DNA from: Ophthalmolycus amberensis
Taxonomy: Eukaryota > Chordata > Actinopteri > Perciformes > Zoarcidae
Direction: 5' to 3'
Assembly (NCBI GenBank): GCA_024529925.1
Contig: JAFEUB010001122.1
Location: forward strand, 795,501-859,500
Length of the DNA stretch: 64,000 nt
Shown here: positions 1-11,900 of the stretch, in pieces
Numbering within the stretch: the first letter of the stretch is position 1
How the letters are laid out: every line of letters starts with the position of its first letter
Notes under the pieces: generated by a model
What the model saw: only the letters and a program-made list of their open reading frames with translations
The model's database searches: none
What the model was told of the DNA's origin: nothing
Program-made: the position numbers and the translations under genes

Positions 1-1855
1 ATAAGGAACATGTATGTGTGCATTGGAGACAAACTGGCTGATACAGAAAGAAAGTGAAGAGAAAAGTAGATTTTAGTCAAATAAAATATTTACAACACAA
101 AGACATTTGGGGCAAATAGAGGAGTGAAGGAGATAGAAAAAAGTAATAGATGATCAAAATATATTTGAAAAGAGATAATACAGACAGAGAGGTGGAAGGA
201 CTATGTGGGAGAGAAAAAACAGAGGTGTTGAAAGTGAAGTGAAGTAAAACTCATAAAGAGCAAGGCAAGATGAAAGTGAGATGACTGGATGGGAAGAGAG
301 AAGAATGAGTGAAAGAGCAGCCGGAGAGGAGAAGGGTTTTGCCGTAGCGTGAATCAGAATGCTGTGTTGGCAAAATTTTGAGTGCTGCCATAAAACTCCC
401 CTCCATTACAAAGCTGTGTGTGTGACTGAGTCTCAAAGTCTGCACACGGGTTATCATATCACTGTGTCAGCAGCATGAGAGCAAAATGTGTGTGTGGGTG
501 TTTCAGAGAGAGTGTATCCCCACCTACAACTTTAGGGGTGTGTGAGGAGCAAGGTCAGTGAAGACTATTCACATGAGTGTGATTAAAAAGATGTTTAAAG
601 CTACAGGTTAAGGAGAGAGCAAGAGCAGTGGTTACAAACACAGTTGCCCAATAGTATGGGGTCAGCCCTGTCCATGCAAATAAGTCCTGGCGCAATGTGA
701 GCGACGACCAGGAGAAAACCAATGACGTTCTTTTTTTGTCTGCAGTAACAATGTAGTAGTTAACTGCTGCTTACTAAGCAGTATCTGTGTGTGTGAACAC
801 AGCGTTGGATCATCAGGAGGAGGATGTGGTTTAAATTAATAAATAAGACCTTAACTACATTCTTTGGAAATGTATATAAACCTTTTTTGCCAGTTGAAAT
901 CAAAACATGCTCTTTAAAAATCCTCCTGATAAACCTTTTTTTTTTTACCGACCAAAACAAAATTATCCCGGCAAAAACGTTTTTTCACCTGTTCTTAATT
1001 CATAAACATAGGAGATAAAACTATTTAGATCAGAATTGGAAAATGGATCACCAGGGAAGGGCCACAACCCTGGGAACCACAATATAGACACACGCACACA
1101 CACACTCTTTACTGTGATAATAGCTTCCTCCTCACAGGCTCAGTCAGGAACCATAATTCGAGACACTGCATGTGATATACAGATAAACCTGACTTGACAG
1201 CACTCACAATCTCCATTCAGAGGTGTTAACATGTTTGTTGTGTTTCCCTTAAAGCAACCTAAGCAGAGCAAGGACATGCATGAATATTGATTACACACAG
1301 TATGTATTATGGTCACATGGCACTGTAGCTGTGTGTGCGCGTGTGTCAAGCTGTTTAGCATTCAGTGGGCGTTGGATACCTTGTAGAAATGTGCTTCATA
1401 AGCACACTGGCAACCAGCTCTTAAACACACACACACACTTTTTTTCTCCGTTGTTTACACTCTGTTTATTTATTCGTCTGTCAAATATGCACATAATAGC
1501 AAAGTAATATAAAGTTTTAATTTACGCTTTTAATACCTTGAACTGAAAAATCCTATAGGCCTACATCCTGCATATTGAATGTCATGTTAGAAAGGGAGTC
1601 ATTAAAATAAAGCTGGGACCAAATCTCTGGGGGGCATTTTGTCAACAGATGTGATCAGATGTAATTGAACAAAGTGAACTTGATGACTGGACTCATTACC
1701 TGAGTAACAGTGTGAGCTTCACTTTACATTGTACCGGTAGTTAGCAAAGTTATCAGGCCTGTAATGTGATGAGACAAGTTGGTAACGTTTGTATTATCAA
1801 TGAGCCCACTGGTGCCGTCTGAGAGCATGCTGTGATCTGAAACTGGTCTAAGGCT

Positions 1856-2110
1856 TAAAGGAGTAGTTCAGCCTTTTCATGCTTACATGATTTACATGAC
1901 ATCTTGTGTCTGTGTGTTTTGTGTTGAGTCAAAACACGCACCAACACCTCTAGAGCTCACTAATTACCATCTTGTATCATTTGTTTTCTCCATACACAAT
2001 CCCACATGTAAAAATAACTATTTGTGGGTTTTAGCAGGAGTTACTTGCTGGACCTTCTTGTTGGCAAACAGCAGCTGGGCCCAGTGACTTCACTGTGCTC
2101 GCTGACCCCA
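1856..2110 (+). repeat. Fragment of a high-copy teleost interspersed repeat
   Basis: The segment beginning taaaggagtagttcagcc and running through ctctagagctcactaatta to gcagctgggcccagtgactt matches my memory of a high-copy percomorph repeat. The same family often carries the ttagcttagcttagc motif found in the fold-back element at 38839-39138. It is an old, non-coding copy. Confidence 0.5.
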
Positions 2111-2482
2111 TGTGACAACTGCAGCTAGCTGTAGACACTACACACAGGTGTTGTTTGTCAAGAAATTGTCACAGGATGAAAAAAATCTAATAATCACCTT
2201 TCCCACTATATTGATGAAAGGAATGTCGAAGCTTTCCTTTGAAGATTTCGACCCCTATTGGTCCCAATTGGTTTGTACATTGTAGCACTCACACAAGCAT
2301 GCGCTGGTACAAGCGATACATGTTTCTGCTGATTTTAAGCTTTTCCACTTGTCAGCAGTTGGTGGCAGTAACAAGCCAAGTAACATAGCAACGCACTGGA
2401 AAAAGGCAGATAAGGAGACGACTGCTGGCCGATGTAAACCATGCAGGTTTCAAAATGACGGAGGGAAATTCATTCAATACAT

Positions 2483-2724
2483 GTGTTAAAGAGACAGTTC
2501 ACCCCAAGAAATACATATTCTCCCTCTCACCTATCGTGCGATGTATTTATCTAAATTGTTTTGGTGTGAGTTGCGTAGTTTTGGAGAGATCAGCTGTAAA
2601 GATGTCTGCCGCCAATAATGCCACTCGGCTTATGGAGCTCAACGCACCAAAAAAATTTAAACTCAAGAGCAATGTCTCTTTCCAGAAATGATGACCTGGT
2701 TACTCAAGAGAATCCTCAGACCTT
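2483..2724 (+). repeat. Interspersed repeat family A, copy 1
   Basis: It starts at gttaaagagacagttcacccc and ends near cctcagacctt. A second, diverged copy in the same orientation lies at 43303-43561. Shared blocks in the same order are the agttcacccc start, a gtgtgag/ttttggaga segment, an agatgtc segment, the caatgtctctttccagaaat block and the final caga-ccttg. It is non-autonomous, with no coding capacity. Confidence 0.75.
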
Positions 2725-2905
2725 AACTGCTCTCAACAAAGTGTTTGTATCTCGAGTAACCCAAGTATTTATCTTAAACTTTATCTAAAACTGTATTGTC
2801 AATGAGGATGCAATGTATTTAAATCATATGCTTTTTCCTACAAATGTTCCAAGTGGATTGATCAGGTGAATCTCTCTCCGTCCTTTTTTGAATTCACTCT
2901 TTCAG

Positions 2906-5900
2906 ATCCCAGAGGAGCATGACGTGGAGAGTCAGGTGAGGATGGAGCGGCAATGGAGGTTCCTGAGAAACACTCGCGTGAGAAAACAGAGCCGATGCAT
3001 CACACAAAAGGGTTAGTGACACACACACACACACACACACGATGTGCACAGTGGGGCTCAACTAATGTTATTTTGTGAAATAACATAGGCTTGTTATATT
3101 AATGCTACCAATAGACAATATTTTGGCAAATTGTTATTTTTCTACCGGTCCAAGAATCAAACCTTGAGGGACTCAAGCATGCTCAGCAGATTGGTCTAAT
3201 CGCAAATGTTGTGCTAATGGGTAGTGTTAGTATATTTTGCCTGGACTACATGTTTGCAGAGGTTGTTGCAAAACCAACATTTTCCCAAATCGCACGGGAA
3301 AATAGTCCCTGTTTTAGAGGATAGGATTCTTATCATTCCAGAACAGTCCTTTCTGATTAGTAGCTCTGTCACCAGCAGTGTCAAATGCAGTGCTAAGATC
3401 ACAGAGCATGAGCAATGACATTTTGCCAGGATCATGTTTAATGGAATGTTTTTGTAGCCTTGATGAGAGTTTGGTAAAAATCCAGACTGTCCAGAAAAGG
3501 ACAGACTGAGACACACGGTAGGTGTAGATAGTGCAGCTTTGTTTTAGACATGTGAGACATCCATCGTCCCCTTTATGAGTCACAGGACTCCCCTCACACA
3601 CACACTCAAACTTAGACCCAGAAACCCACACACTATAAAGCCCCGGGGTGCCAGCACACATACAGACTCCCCAGGTGAAGTCAGAGCCTCTCAAACGGAA
3701 TAGCTAACACCTCCAACGTCATTCGCAGCCCCCTCCGAACACACACACACACACGCAGAGTCACGAGGAGATTGGCGTCAGAGCTGAGGCTTGCGCCCGC
3801 ACGTGTCCGCTTGCTAAATCATTGAAATCCCCTCTATACTCACAGGGTTTCTTTTGAAAGAGAGAGAAATGGTAGGTTTGCCCTCATTCAGTCTGTTCAC
3901 TCCAGAGAGAGATGAGATGAGAGGAGGGAGGAGGAGGAGGAGGAGGAGGGAGGGTGGGATGGAGGGCAAAGAAGGCTGACGACGGAGGAGGCGAGACGGA
4001 GGCAGGGAAGCTAGAAACGAGAAGAAAAAACTGTGTGGTCGAGATATATTTTGGCTTGTAAACCTGATTTGGTCGTTTGTGATTTGAGAAATGCACACAC
4101 ATCACCACGCAGTTTCAAAGTCCTCGGGTAGTTTCAGTAGTTCCATATCGAATGTGCCGTCAAACAGCACGAACAAAAGCAAATCGATGGCGATGATCTT
4201 GCTCATCTTTTAACCAAAGGCCTCAGCTTTCTCCCCAACACATCAGTGATGAATTCATGATGGATTCCTCCTCACTCTTTTTCATCTCATTATGCCTCCA
4301 GAGTGTGCTCAGGTAGCCACGGACAGGCTTGTGGTAACGGCATGTGTTGTTGCCATGACAACGTATGGTGAGGCAGTGAATTTCTTTTTAGTTGGTATCT
4401 GTGTGCGTTGGCACTGTATTATATACTCCATTAAAATCGGACAAAGAGGTAGACTAACAGACTTTTTCTTCTGCCTTGAATTTCCGACCATAGATGTTTT
4501 GTTTCTCTTGCTTTGCCTCAAGTCCTACAATTACTATTTTGTAACCTTACAATGCTGTAAAACTTTATTTTTATCGATACGCAGTCATTCATTCCAGCAT
4601 GTTCTGGTTTTAAAATGCTCTTATAAAGGCCTGGTTGCTACTTAGTTCTGTCCTGTCAATATATACAACTACAAATACCCGAGATTACGTTTGTTTTTGA
4701 CTTATCACAAATGTATTTCTAATATATAGTCCACGGAAGAAGGTTGTATGGCAACATCATTTTGTGGTTTTAAGGAGCAATATACAAGATTGGGATGATT
4801 TCGATTGCCTCTCAGCGGCCTTCAACATGGCAGCTCGTAGCTAACGGTGCTCACAGTCTCCCTGACGGGGAACCGGAGGGTTGGGGATACACTAACGCGA
4901 CAGCACCCTCGATCGTGGAAGAGTTAGTCCCAACCGGCCTAGAGCAAGTGAGCGGTTGTGAATGAAACTTTCAACGGGAGAAAGAGAGATGCAAGACTAA
5001 CAGCTGTTATAGACCAATGCGCCTCCCCCAGCTGAATTTTGTGAATCTTTCATAGATTTAAAATATATATATCTCTATGTTCTTGTGTGAGTGTTTTCAT
5101 GAACAAATGTAGGCCTAATCGTTATTTATGAATGATAAAGTATTCTTTGTTTACCGTCTCTGCAACGATTCGACCGTGAGATTGGCAGTCCAATCAGGCT
5201 TCTTAGAGCAAATCGTTGAATATTTGACTATTCGGGTTCACCCTTGGTATCTAGCAAATAGGGAGGGATTTTAGAAACAGTCTATACTACAGCAGAGCAT
5301 TCTTCATCGTTAACAAAAATACCAAAATCAACCCTATCAACCCCATCTATTGTCTTGTGTGCCATAGAGCACCTTTGTTGTCCACAAACAGATGAAACAC
5401 ACTGTTGGACTGGATGACATATTCTTTCAAACCATCGATATGGGCACTGTAGTTAGAGTTTAGAGTTAGTTATTTATTTTGCACAATTCAAACAACAAAA
5501 TTTAAAATAATCAAACATAACAGAAATAAATTAATCACAGTGCAGGAAGAGACAGAAAGCCAACTTGGCTTATTTGAAGCCTCCACCTATATAATAATAA
5601 AATATTACAAAATTACAAAGAAAAAATAAAATATGCATAAGACATTACAAAACAAAGAAAGAAAGAAAAGGAAAAAAAATAATAATGTAATTGTGTCGAG
5701 TGTGTGTGTGTGTGTGCATGTGTAATATAACAGCTAAAACAAGAAAGACATGAAAACTAATACACAAACTGTTACAAAACAGCAATTAGATGTTCTTTTC
5801 GGCATCTTTTGAAACATTTTACAGAGGGACATTCTTTTGTTAGGTGGGAAAAGTCATTCCATAGTTTGGAACCCCTAAATCTTATTGAAAATTGACCTCT

Positions 5901-8900
5901 GCTAGTCAGTAACTTAGGAGGATGAAGATGTGAAGATTGACGAGTTGAGTGAGAGTGAACCTGTGAATTGAATTTATAGTAGGTCTTGAAATGATCAGGA
6001 ATATTCCCTTCACCTGAAAGTATCTTATAAATGAAAACACAAGTTTGTGAAATATGTATGTCATAAATGGTAAGAATCTGCAATTTCTGAAATAGAGGAG
6101 CAGAAGAGAAGTGTGACTCTGATCGGGTTGCGATCCTAGCAAAATGTTTCTGGAGGACCAACATTTTTTGTCGAGTTGTTTTAACTTAGCCCCACATATA
6201 CCACCCTGCTGCCTGGAATACCAACTAGCACAACAACTCATCTAATAATCCACAGGTGAAACTCTCCAGTCCTAAATAAAAAACTTCAGCACCCAGCTGT
6301 TTGAGGAAATTACTGAGGCCTTTTTAAAAAGGAAAACATGTATTCACAGTAAATATTTACATCTTTACTATGAACAAATGGGCTACGGATAACTTGGTAA
6401 TATCCAAAAACAGAGTATGCAGTGTTGGACTCAGAGTGCGAGGTTGTGGCTATATCCTGGAAGCAGTATGTACTCTCAAAAGGGTAGAAAAGATTATTTT
6501 TGTTCAATTTTTGCAAGAGCCTCTTGTGTCAAAGCTGAAAGATTTCACAGGTTCAACAGAAATCTAACCTTGGATTTTACAGTTTCAAGAACTCCTTTTC
6601 CATTCTGGCTTGTCCCCCCTATTACAGGTGTTTCCCGTCTGGATGATCAAATATTCATCAACCGCAACCCTGGAGTACCATCTGTTGTGAAGTTTCACCC
6701 CTTCAATACCTGCATTGCTGTGGCTGACAAAGACAGCATCTGGTCAGAGAACACAGAATGAAAAACAACAAATCAGCTTGAAGACCATTCTGCAAATAGT
6801 TGAGTTTCATACTCGACGGTCTTACATGTAAAACAGATCGACTCATTAATTAGAGTGCATGTGTGTATGTTTGCTGTAGTTTCTGGGACTGGGAGAAGGG
6901 CGAGAGGTTGGACTACTTCTACAACGGAAACCCTCGGTACACTCGCATCACAGCCATGGAGTACCTGAACGGACACGACTGTTCATTACTGCTCACTGCA
7001 ACAGGTGTGAAACACACACACCCATGCACATGTATGAATACACTCACGCAGAAGACTCAGAGAACTGCAACGAGTACAAATTAAAGTTCATCATTTGTAA
7101 TATTTTCCTTGAGTGAGCAGCTTAAATGTGTGCGCCCACCAGCACAGTGGAAATCTCAACGAGACTCATTTGTAGCAGCAACGAGCCTTAAACACTTGAC
7201 ACTCACCCACGAAAACACACACACGCCCAAAGCTGCACTCGTGTGTATTCATCATCATTCATCAACAGAACAAAGCAATTACCCCCCCCCCCCCCCCTTT
7301 ACCATCGCCACCAGAGGAACTGTGGAAAACAATTCTAGATTAAAACACACACAGAGATGCACATTTATTTTTGTCTGAACAGTAAAACATTAAACTAAGA
7401 ACAATGCTGTATTTCATTGCACACCTCCTATTAAACCTGATGAAGCCCTGGGGTTAATACATTTAGATCTCATCAAAATGTAATGTGCGCGTGTAGAAAA
7501 TGTACAGCGTTAAAAGAGTAAAACACGGAATGTAAATCGAGTGGAGGCTTTTACGGGTTGCAATAGCGCTCTCTTAAGAGTGCATGGACATGTTTTATGT
7601 TAGCTCCGTGTCTTACTGTAGCTACGCTGTTCAGACTGGTTTGTAAGGTTAGAGACTCCTCACTTTGTTTCATACTGAAGAGACGCTTTCAGGCAATAAG
7701 CCTTTTAAGATGCTGCCCTACATTCTCTATTAATTATTTTGAGCAGTGTGTGTTTTTGTGTGCATTTTCAAGTCATTCTGTGTGTTGCATACTTTGAACG
7801 AGTCTTCAAGGTTTTCATCAAATCTCCTGCACATGTTCACCATGCACTTCAAAATCCATTAAGAATACAAAAGAGTGTTCTGCACCTCCTTCTGGCCTTA
7901 GCCTTTGCTCCTCACTGCATCTCTTTATCCATATTTTCTTTTCTGACTCTTAACTTCCCTCTCTGTATCTCTCTGTCTCTATGCTCCCCTCACACCCCCT
8001 CCCCTCTCCAGACGATGGAGCGCTACGTATTTGGAAGAACTTTGCCGACCAGAAGAACCCGGAGATGGTGACGGCGTGGCAGGGCCTCTCCGACATGCTG
8101 CCCACTACCAGAGGTCAGCCCACCACCAGCGCTCACAGTAAAGATTAACACTCTATTCTACCGTCTGCCCCCCCATCCACCCACCCATACTCCCACTGTA
8201 CATGCCTGTAGTAACTCGCCGACTGCCCCACTGTTCACCCCTCCCAGTCACACGTCCACTCCTCCACACACGCACAGAGCAGCCAGATGGCACCAGTTTT
8301 GAGTGCCTCAACTTTCAACTGCAGTAGATTTGTGGACTATATAAGCAGACAGTGAAGTAACACTTTCTATTTATTGCATTATAAACATACATTTACTAAT
8401 GTGTTATAATCGGCTTGTAGCACTATATAATCATAGTTATACACTTATTAATAAAGCATTTTATAATGACTTAGTAGGTCTTGTATCATGATTAATGGTC
8501 ACTCAATGGATCATAGTGTATAATAATTCCCATAGTTTTGATACATAATCTTTTTATATTGCATTGTAATGTTATAAGGTACTGCGGCTGAAGTATTCCT
8601 TTAAGTAAAATACAAAAATACCAGTTAAATATATTTATTTTACTAAAAGAAATGTAACTACACCATATAACAACATTATAATGCATTATAAAAAGAGTAT
8701 AATTGATTATCATCAGTTATGGGAATTATAATCCACTATCCACTATGAAAAACAAAGTCCATTATTAAACATCCTTAACTTCTGTTACTTTAAAGAAACT
8801 TATGTAAGTTAAAACCACAAGTTGCCCTCTACGACATCATGGTACAACAGCATGAAGCCTAAAAAACATCTGATTAGCAACTTGAGATGTGAGAGTGGAG

Positions 8901-11900
8901 TTAGAATTGAGAGGCAACGTCTACGGCTCATCTCTTTAAACAGATATTTATCTGCTTATGAATGCAGATAAATTATTTCAAATAGCTAATGAAAAGTTAA
9001 ATCATCGTCGGACCATAGCCGAGATCGCATTTAGACCAATGCACGGACTGTTTGCCTGCGTGCGACACAGACTACAAACGGAAACCAGAATGGCTCGGAT
9101 ATCAAAATCTGGTTCTATTGCCTGCAGATTCTGCATTCATAAGCAGATATCTGGCATAGAGTTTGGTGTTTTTAAAGTCAGAATTTACTCTCGGAGTAAA
9201 AGGTGACACTAATGAGAGTTTTTGAGTGGCAAGAACTTCAACGCAGGGCACAGTAATTATGGAGTCATTGGAAGAGATCACTAACCCTATCAAACCCAGC
9301 CAAAAGTATAATGCTCACTCGCTGCAACAGCAAAGCATATGTCCTCATTACCATAGATTTTGACCATAGACATTTTGATGCTGAAATTGCCCAGAGTGAT
9401 GCAAAACAAAAGAAAGAAAATGTCATTGTCATGAAGCCAAATCCAGGAGTGTGTCACATATGGTCCTTACAATAATTGATTTGACCTGATGTAATGAAAT
9501 GGAAACTGAAACCAGAGTTCAACTTCCATACTGTTGCATATTTTGGATTGTGAGTCAGGTTCCATCACTCAAAACTGATGTAACGCAAACTTAAGGCCAG
9601 TTCTCAGTCTCGCCTGTCTTACTCTGTCATATGTGATATCCATGAAATATCTGTCATATCTCACAAAGATGGAGGAAAGTTGACATTCAAAGTGTATTTA
9701 AGACACAATATTAATCTTAAGATGGTAGATTTTTGATCAGGGGGTTGTCTCAGTTCCTTAAATTTATTGTATCATTTTAAAATTGGACTGTGGACGTTGC
9801 CATGTTTACGTTCTGTGTTGACACATTTCCATAACTCTGTGCAGAGGAGTGGACCACACACATGTGTCTCCATCATTACAAAGCTGCAGAATCACTGCAC
9901 TGTTGGGACCTCCAAAGAGGCGACACACTTAACTAGCATCACTGTCCGTCTGAATTCCCCTGAAGGGGACTCTCCCACAGCGAGAACCAGCCTTGTTTTC
10001 ACTCCGACTGTAACATTTAATGATGTGCTTGCTTTCCTGGATGTGTTTTTAGTGACAGTGTTGGCTCTGCATTCAGACTACAGTGGAGGCATCAATTTTT
10101 ATATAAACAGCCACTCCACGAGAGCTTTCCGAGTAAAGTTTTACTGAAGAGTCCAGCTTCAACTTGTTTTTGTTTTTTTTACGTGGCAAGAAACTTCAAA
10201 AACATCTGCTCTCTTATTCTCTCTCACACACACACACACAGTTTCCCCTATTGCAGTCATACATCACTTTCCCTACTGACCCAATAATCAGTTCAGTGAT
10301 ATTACCATTGCTTGGAATGTCTTCCAGATAAAGTACAGTAATTATATGCTGCTGGGAAACTTTTAGATTTTTACCATTGCCTCAGTGGCATTAATAATGT
10401 AAACCCGATGAAATATTACACAAGTATGTCTTTGTGCTGCCAAAAAACGACTCTACCTCTGTAGGTTGTTGTTGCTACAAGACTGAATGTTTCTCAAGAA
10501 GACGCGGACACACACACACACACACACACACCAGTCCCAACACAACCTGTCCTCACTCATCCCATCCCTGTTGTCCAACAACAGGCTTTGCTTTTGTACT
10601 GTTCCTCATCAGTGAACCATCTCTGTAGACTGTGTGTCTGGCTTGTTGTTACTTTTCTGGTTCTCTGACATTGTTTTGTGTTTTTCCCCTCGTCTCGAGA
10701 GAGGCTGAACAAGGCAAGCAAGCAGTTTTCTTTTTGACCTCTTTTTAAACAACAAATCTCGTCATTTTGTGTGATCGAATTAATGGATTTATTTAATCAC
10801 ACACACCTTCAACCCAGTTGAATTATTTCACGATGTCTTTAGCACGTATACACACAGAGTTAAGCAGCGACTCCACCCTGCCTGCTTTGTGGTCTGTGGA
10901 GAAAAGATTTGAGGCAGACTTGGAGGTTGTGCACCCTGCGCAGCCTCCACAGCCCCTGTTTGTAATGCAGAGGCAGCAACTCAGCTCTTGCCTCCCTCGC
11001 GCTTTGATCCGCACATATCGCTGTTATCATTTTGGAGATGCCACTCTGATAAAAAGCAGCCTTGTTCATCCCTCTGCTGTTTAACTGCATGTGACGTATA
11101 CTCCTGAAGTCTTACTTTTAAGTGTGTGTAAGATTGTGTTGGTCCGCATGCATGGGGGGGTCCTTGCTAATGTGTCTCTTGCATTCCTGCTCTCCTTCCT
11201 CCCTGCCTTTTTCCCTCTTTCCATTTGCTCCCTCCCCCTGCTCGCAGGTCTGGCCAGAAGGGTCTCCATCTATCTTGACAGGAGTAAACAAGGAGGTGAG
11301 TGACACCATCCTCTTCTCTACTCTTTCACGCCCAGAGCTAAGGTGCTGCACTAAATAGCCGGCAGTGTGCCTCTTTTTTTTTTCTTTTATCCCCTGACCC
11401 TAATCCCTTCATTTGTCCGGTGATGCTCCATCACTTCATCCCTGGCAGTCCTCCCAAAGTTGAAAGTAGGACGCGCTGTTCTTGTAACTAATACAATGCT
11501 AAGCTCTGCTCCCTTTAATTACTGTTGTTATACCTGTCTAGCTTTCAATTCTAGTATGACACTAACTGTGTGCAGTTTACATTGATAATGGCGGCAAAGT
11601 TAACACTCGATTCTTGATCACAACTTCACATGCTTGTTTGTATTTTTCAAACTGTACGTTTTCAGAGTAACATTATGTTAATACTGCAGTAGGGTGACCA
11701 GACGCCCTTAAACATTTGGGACAGTCCCAAATTACAAGCAGTTGTCCTGAATCCTCTCACAAAGATTAGAACAAACCCTTAAATAGTTATAGCCTAGTAA
11801 AACATTAAATACTGATCGTTTCCTACAGCTGGGTACTGTTATGTCTCCAGTTTACATAAATTATGGCTGTTAGAGGGTTTTTTTGTGCCGTGTTCAGTAG

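Larger units (their letters stand above)
1..2905 (+). other. rptor: rptor intron (3' portion), upstream of first visible exon
   Basis: No exon is recognisable here. The stretch ends in the acceptor ctctttcag before 2906. It holds AC/TG-rich simple repeats and two repeat fragments described separately (about 1856-2110 and 2483-2724). Calling it intron follows from the phase-0 start of the next exon in mid-protein. Confidence 0.8.
3012..6627 (+). other. rptor: rptor intron with simple repeats and a LINE tail
   Basis: The donor ggttagtgac follows the exon ending at 3011 and the acceptor is attacag before 6628. Contents are an AC tract near 3019-3041, a GGA-rich tract at 3921-3953 and an antisense LINE remnant at about 5458-6241. 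The remainder shows no recognisable gene. Confidence 0.85.
8114..11247 (+). other. rptor: rptor intron upstream of candidate cassette exon
   Basis: Apart from the two inverted-repeat elements and a CA microsatellite (10508-10532) no feature is recognised. The last 110 bases are strongly pyrimidine-rich and lead into the candidate exon at 11248. Confidence 0.7.

Noticed and set aside
3814..4108. Minus-strand open frames rich in Pro, Leu and Ser
   Set aside because: Low-complexity translation of the GGA-rich tract.
8114..8147. Read-through of the rptor exon ending at 8113 (QPTTSAHSKD then stop)
   Set aside because: It would truncate the propeller; joining 8113 to 17166 (or 11248) restores the known Raptor sequence, so this is intron.
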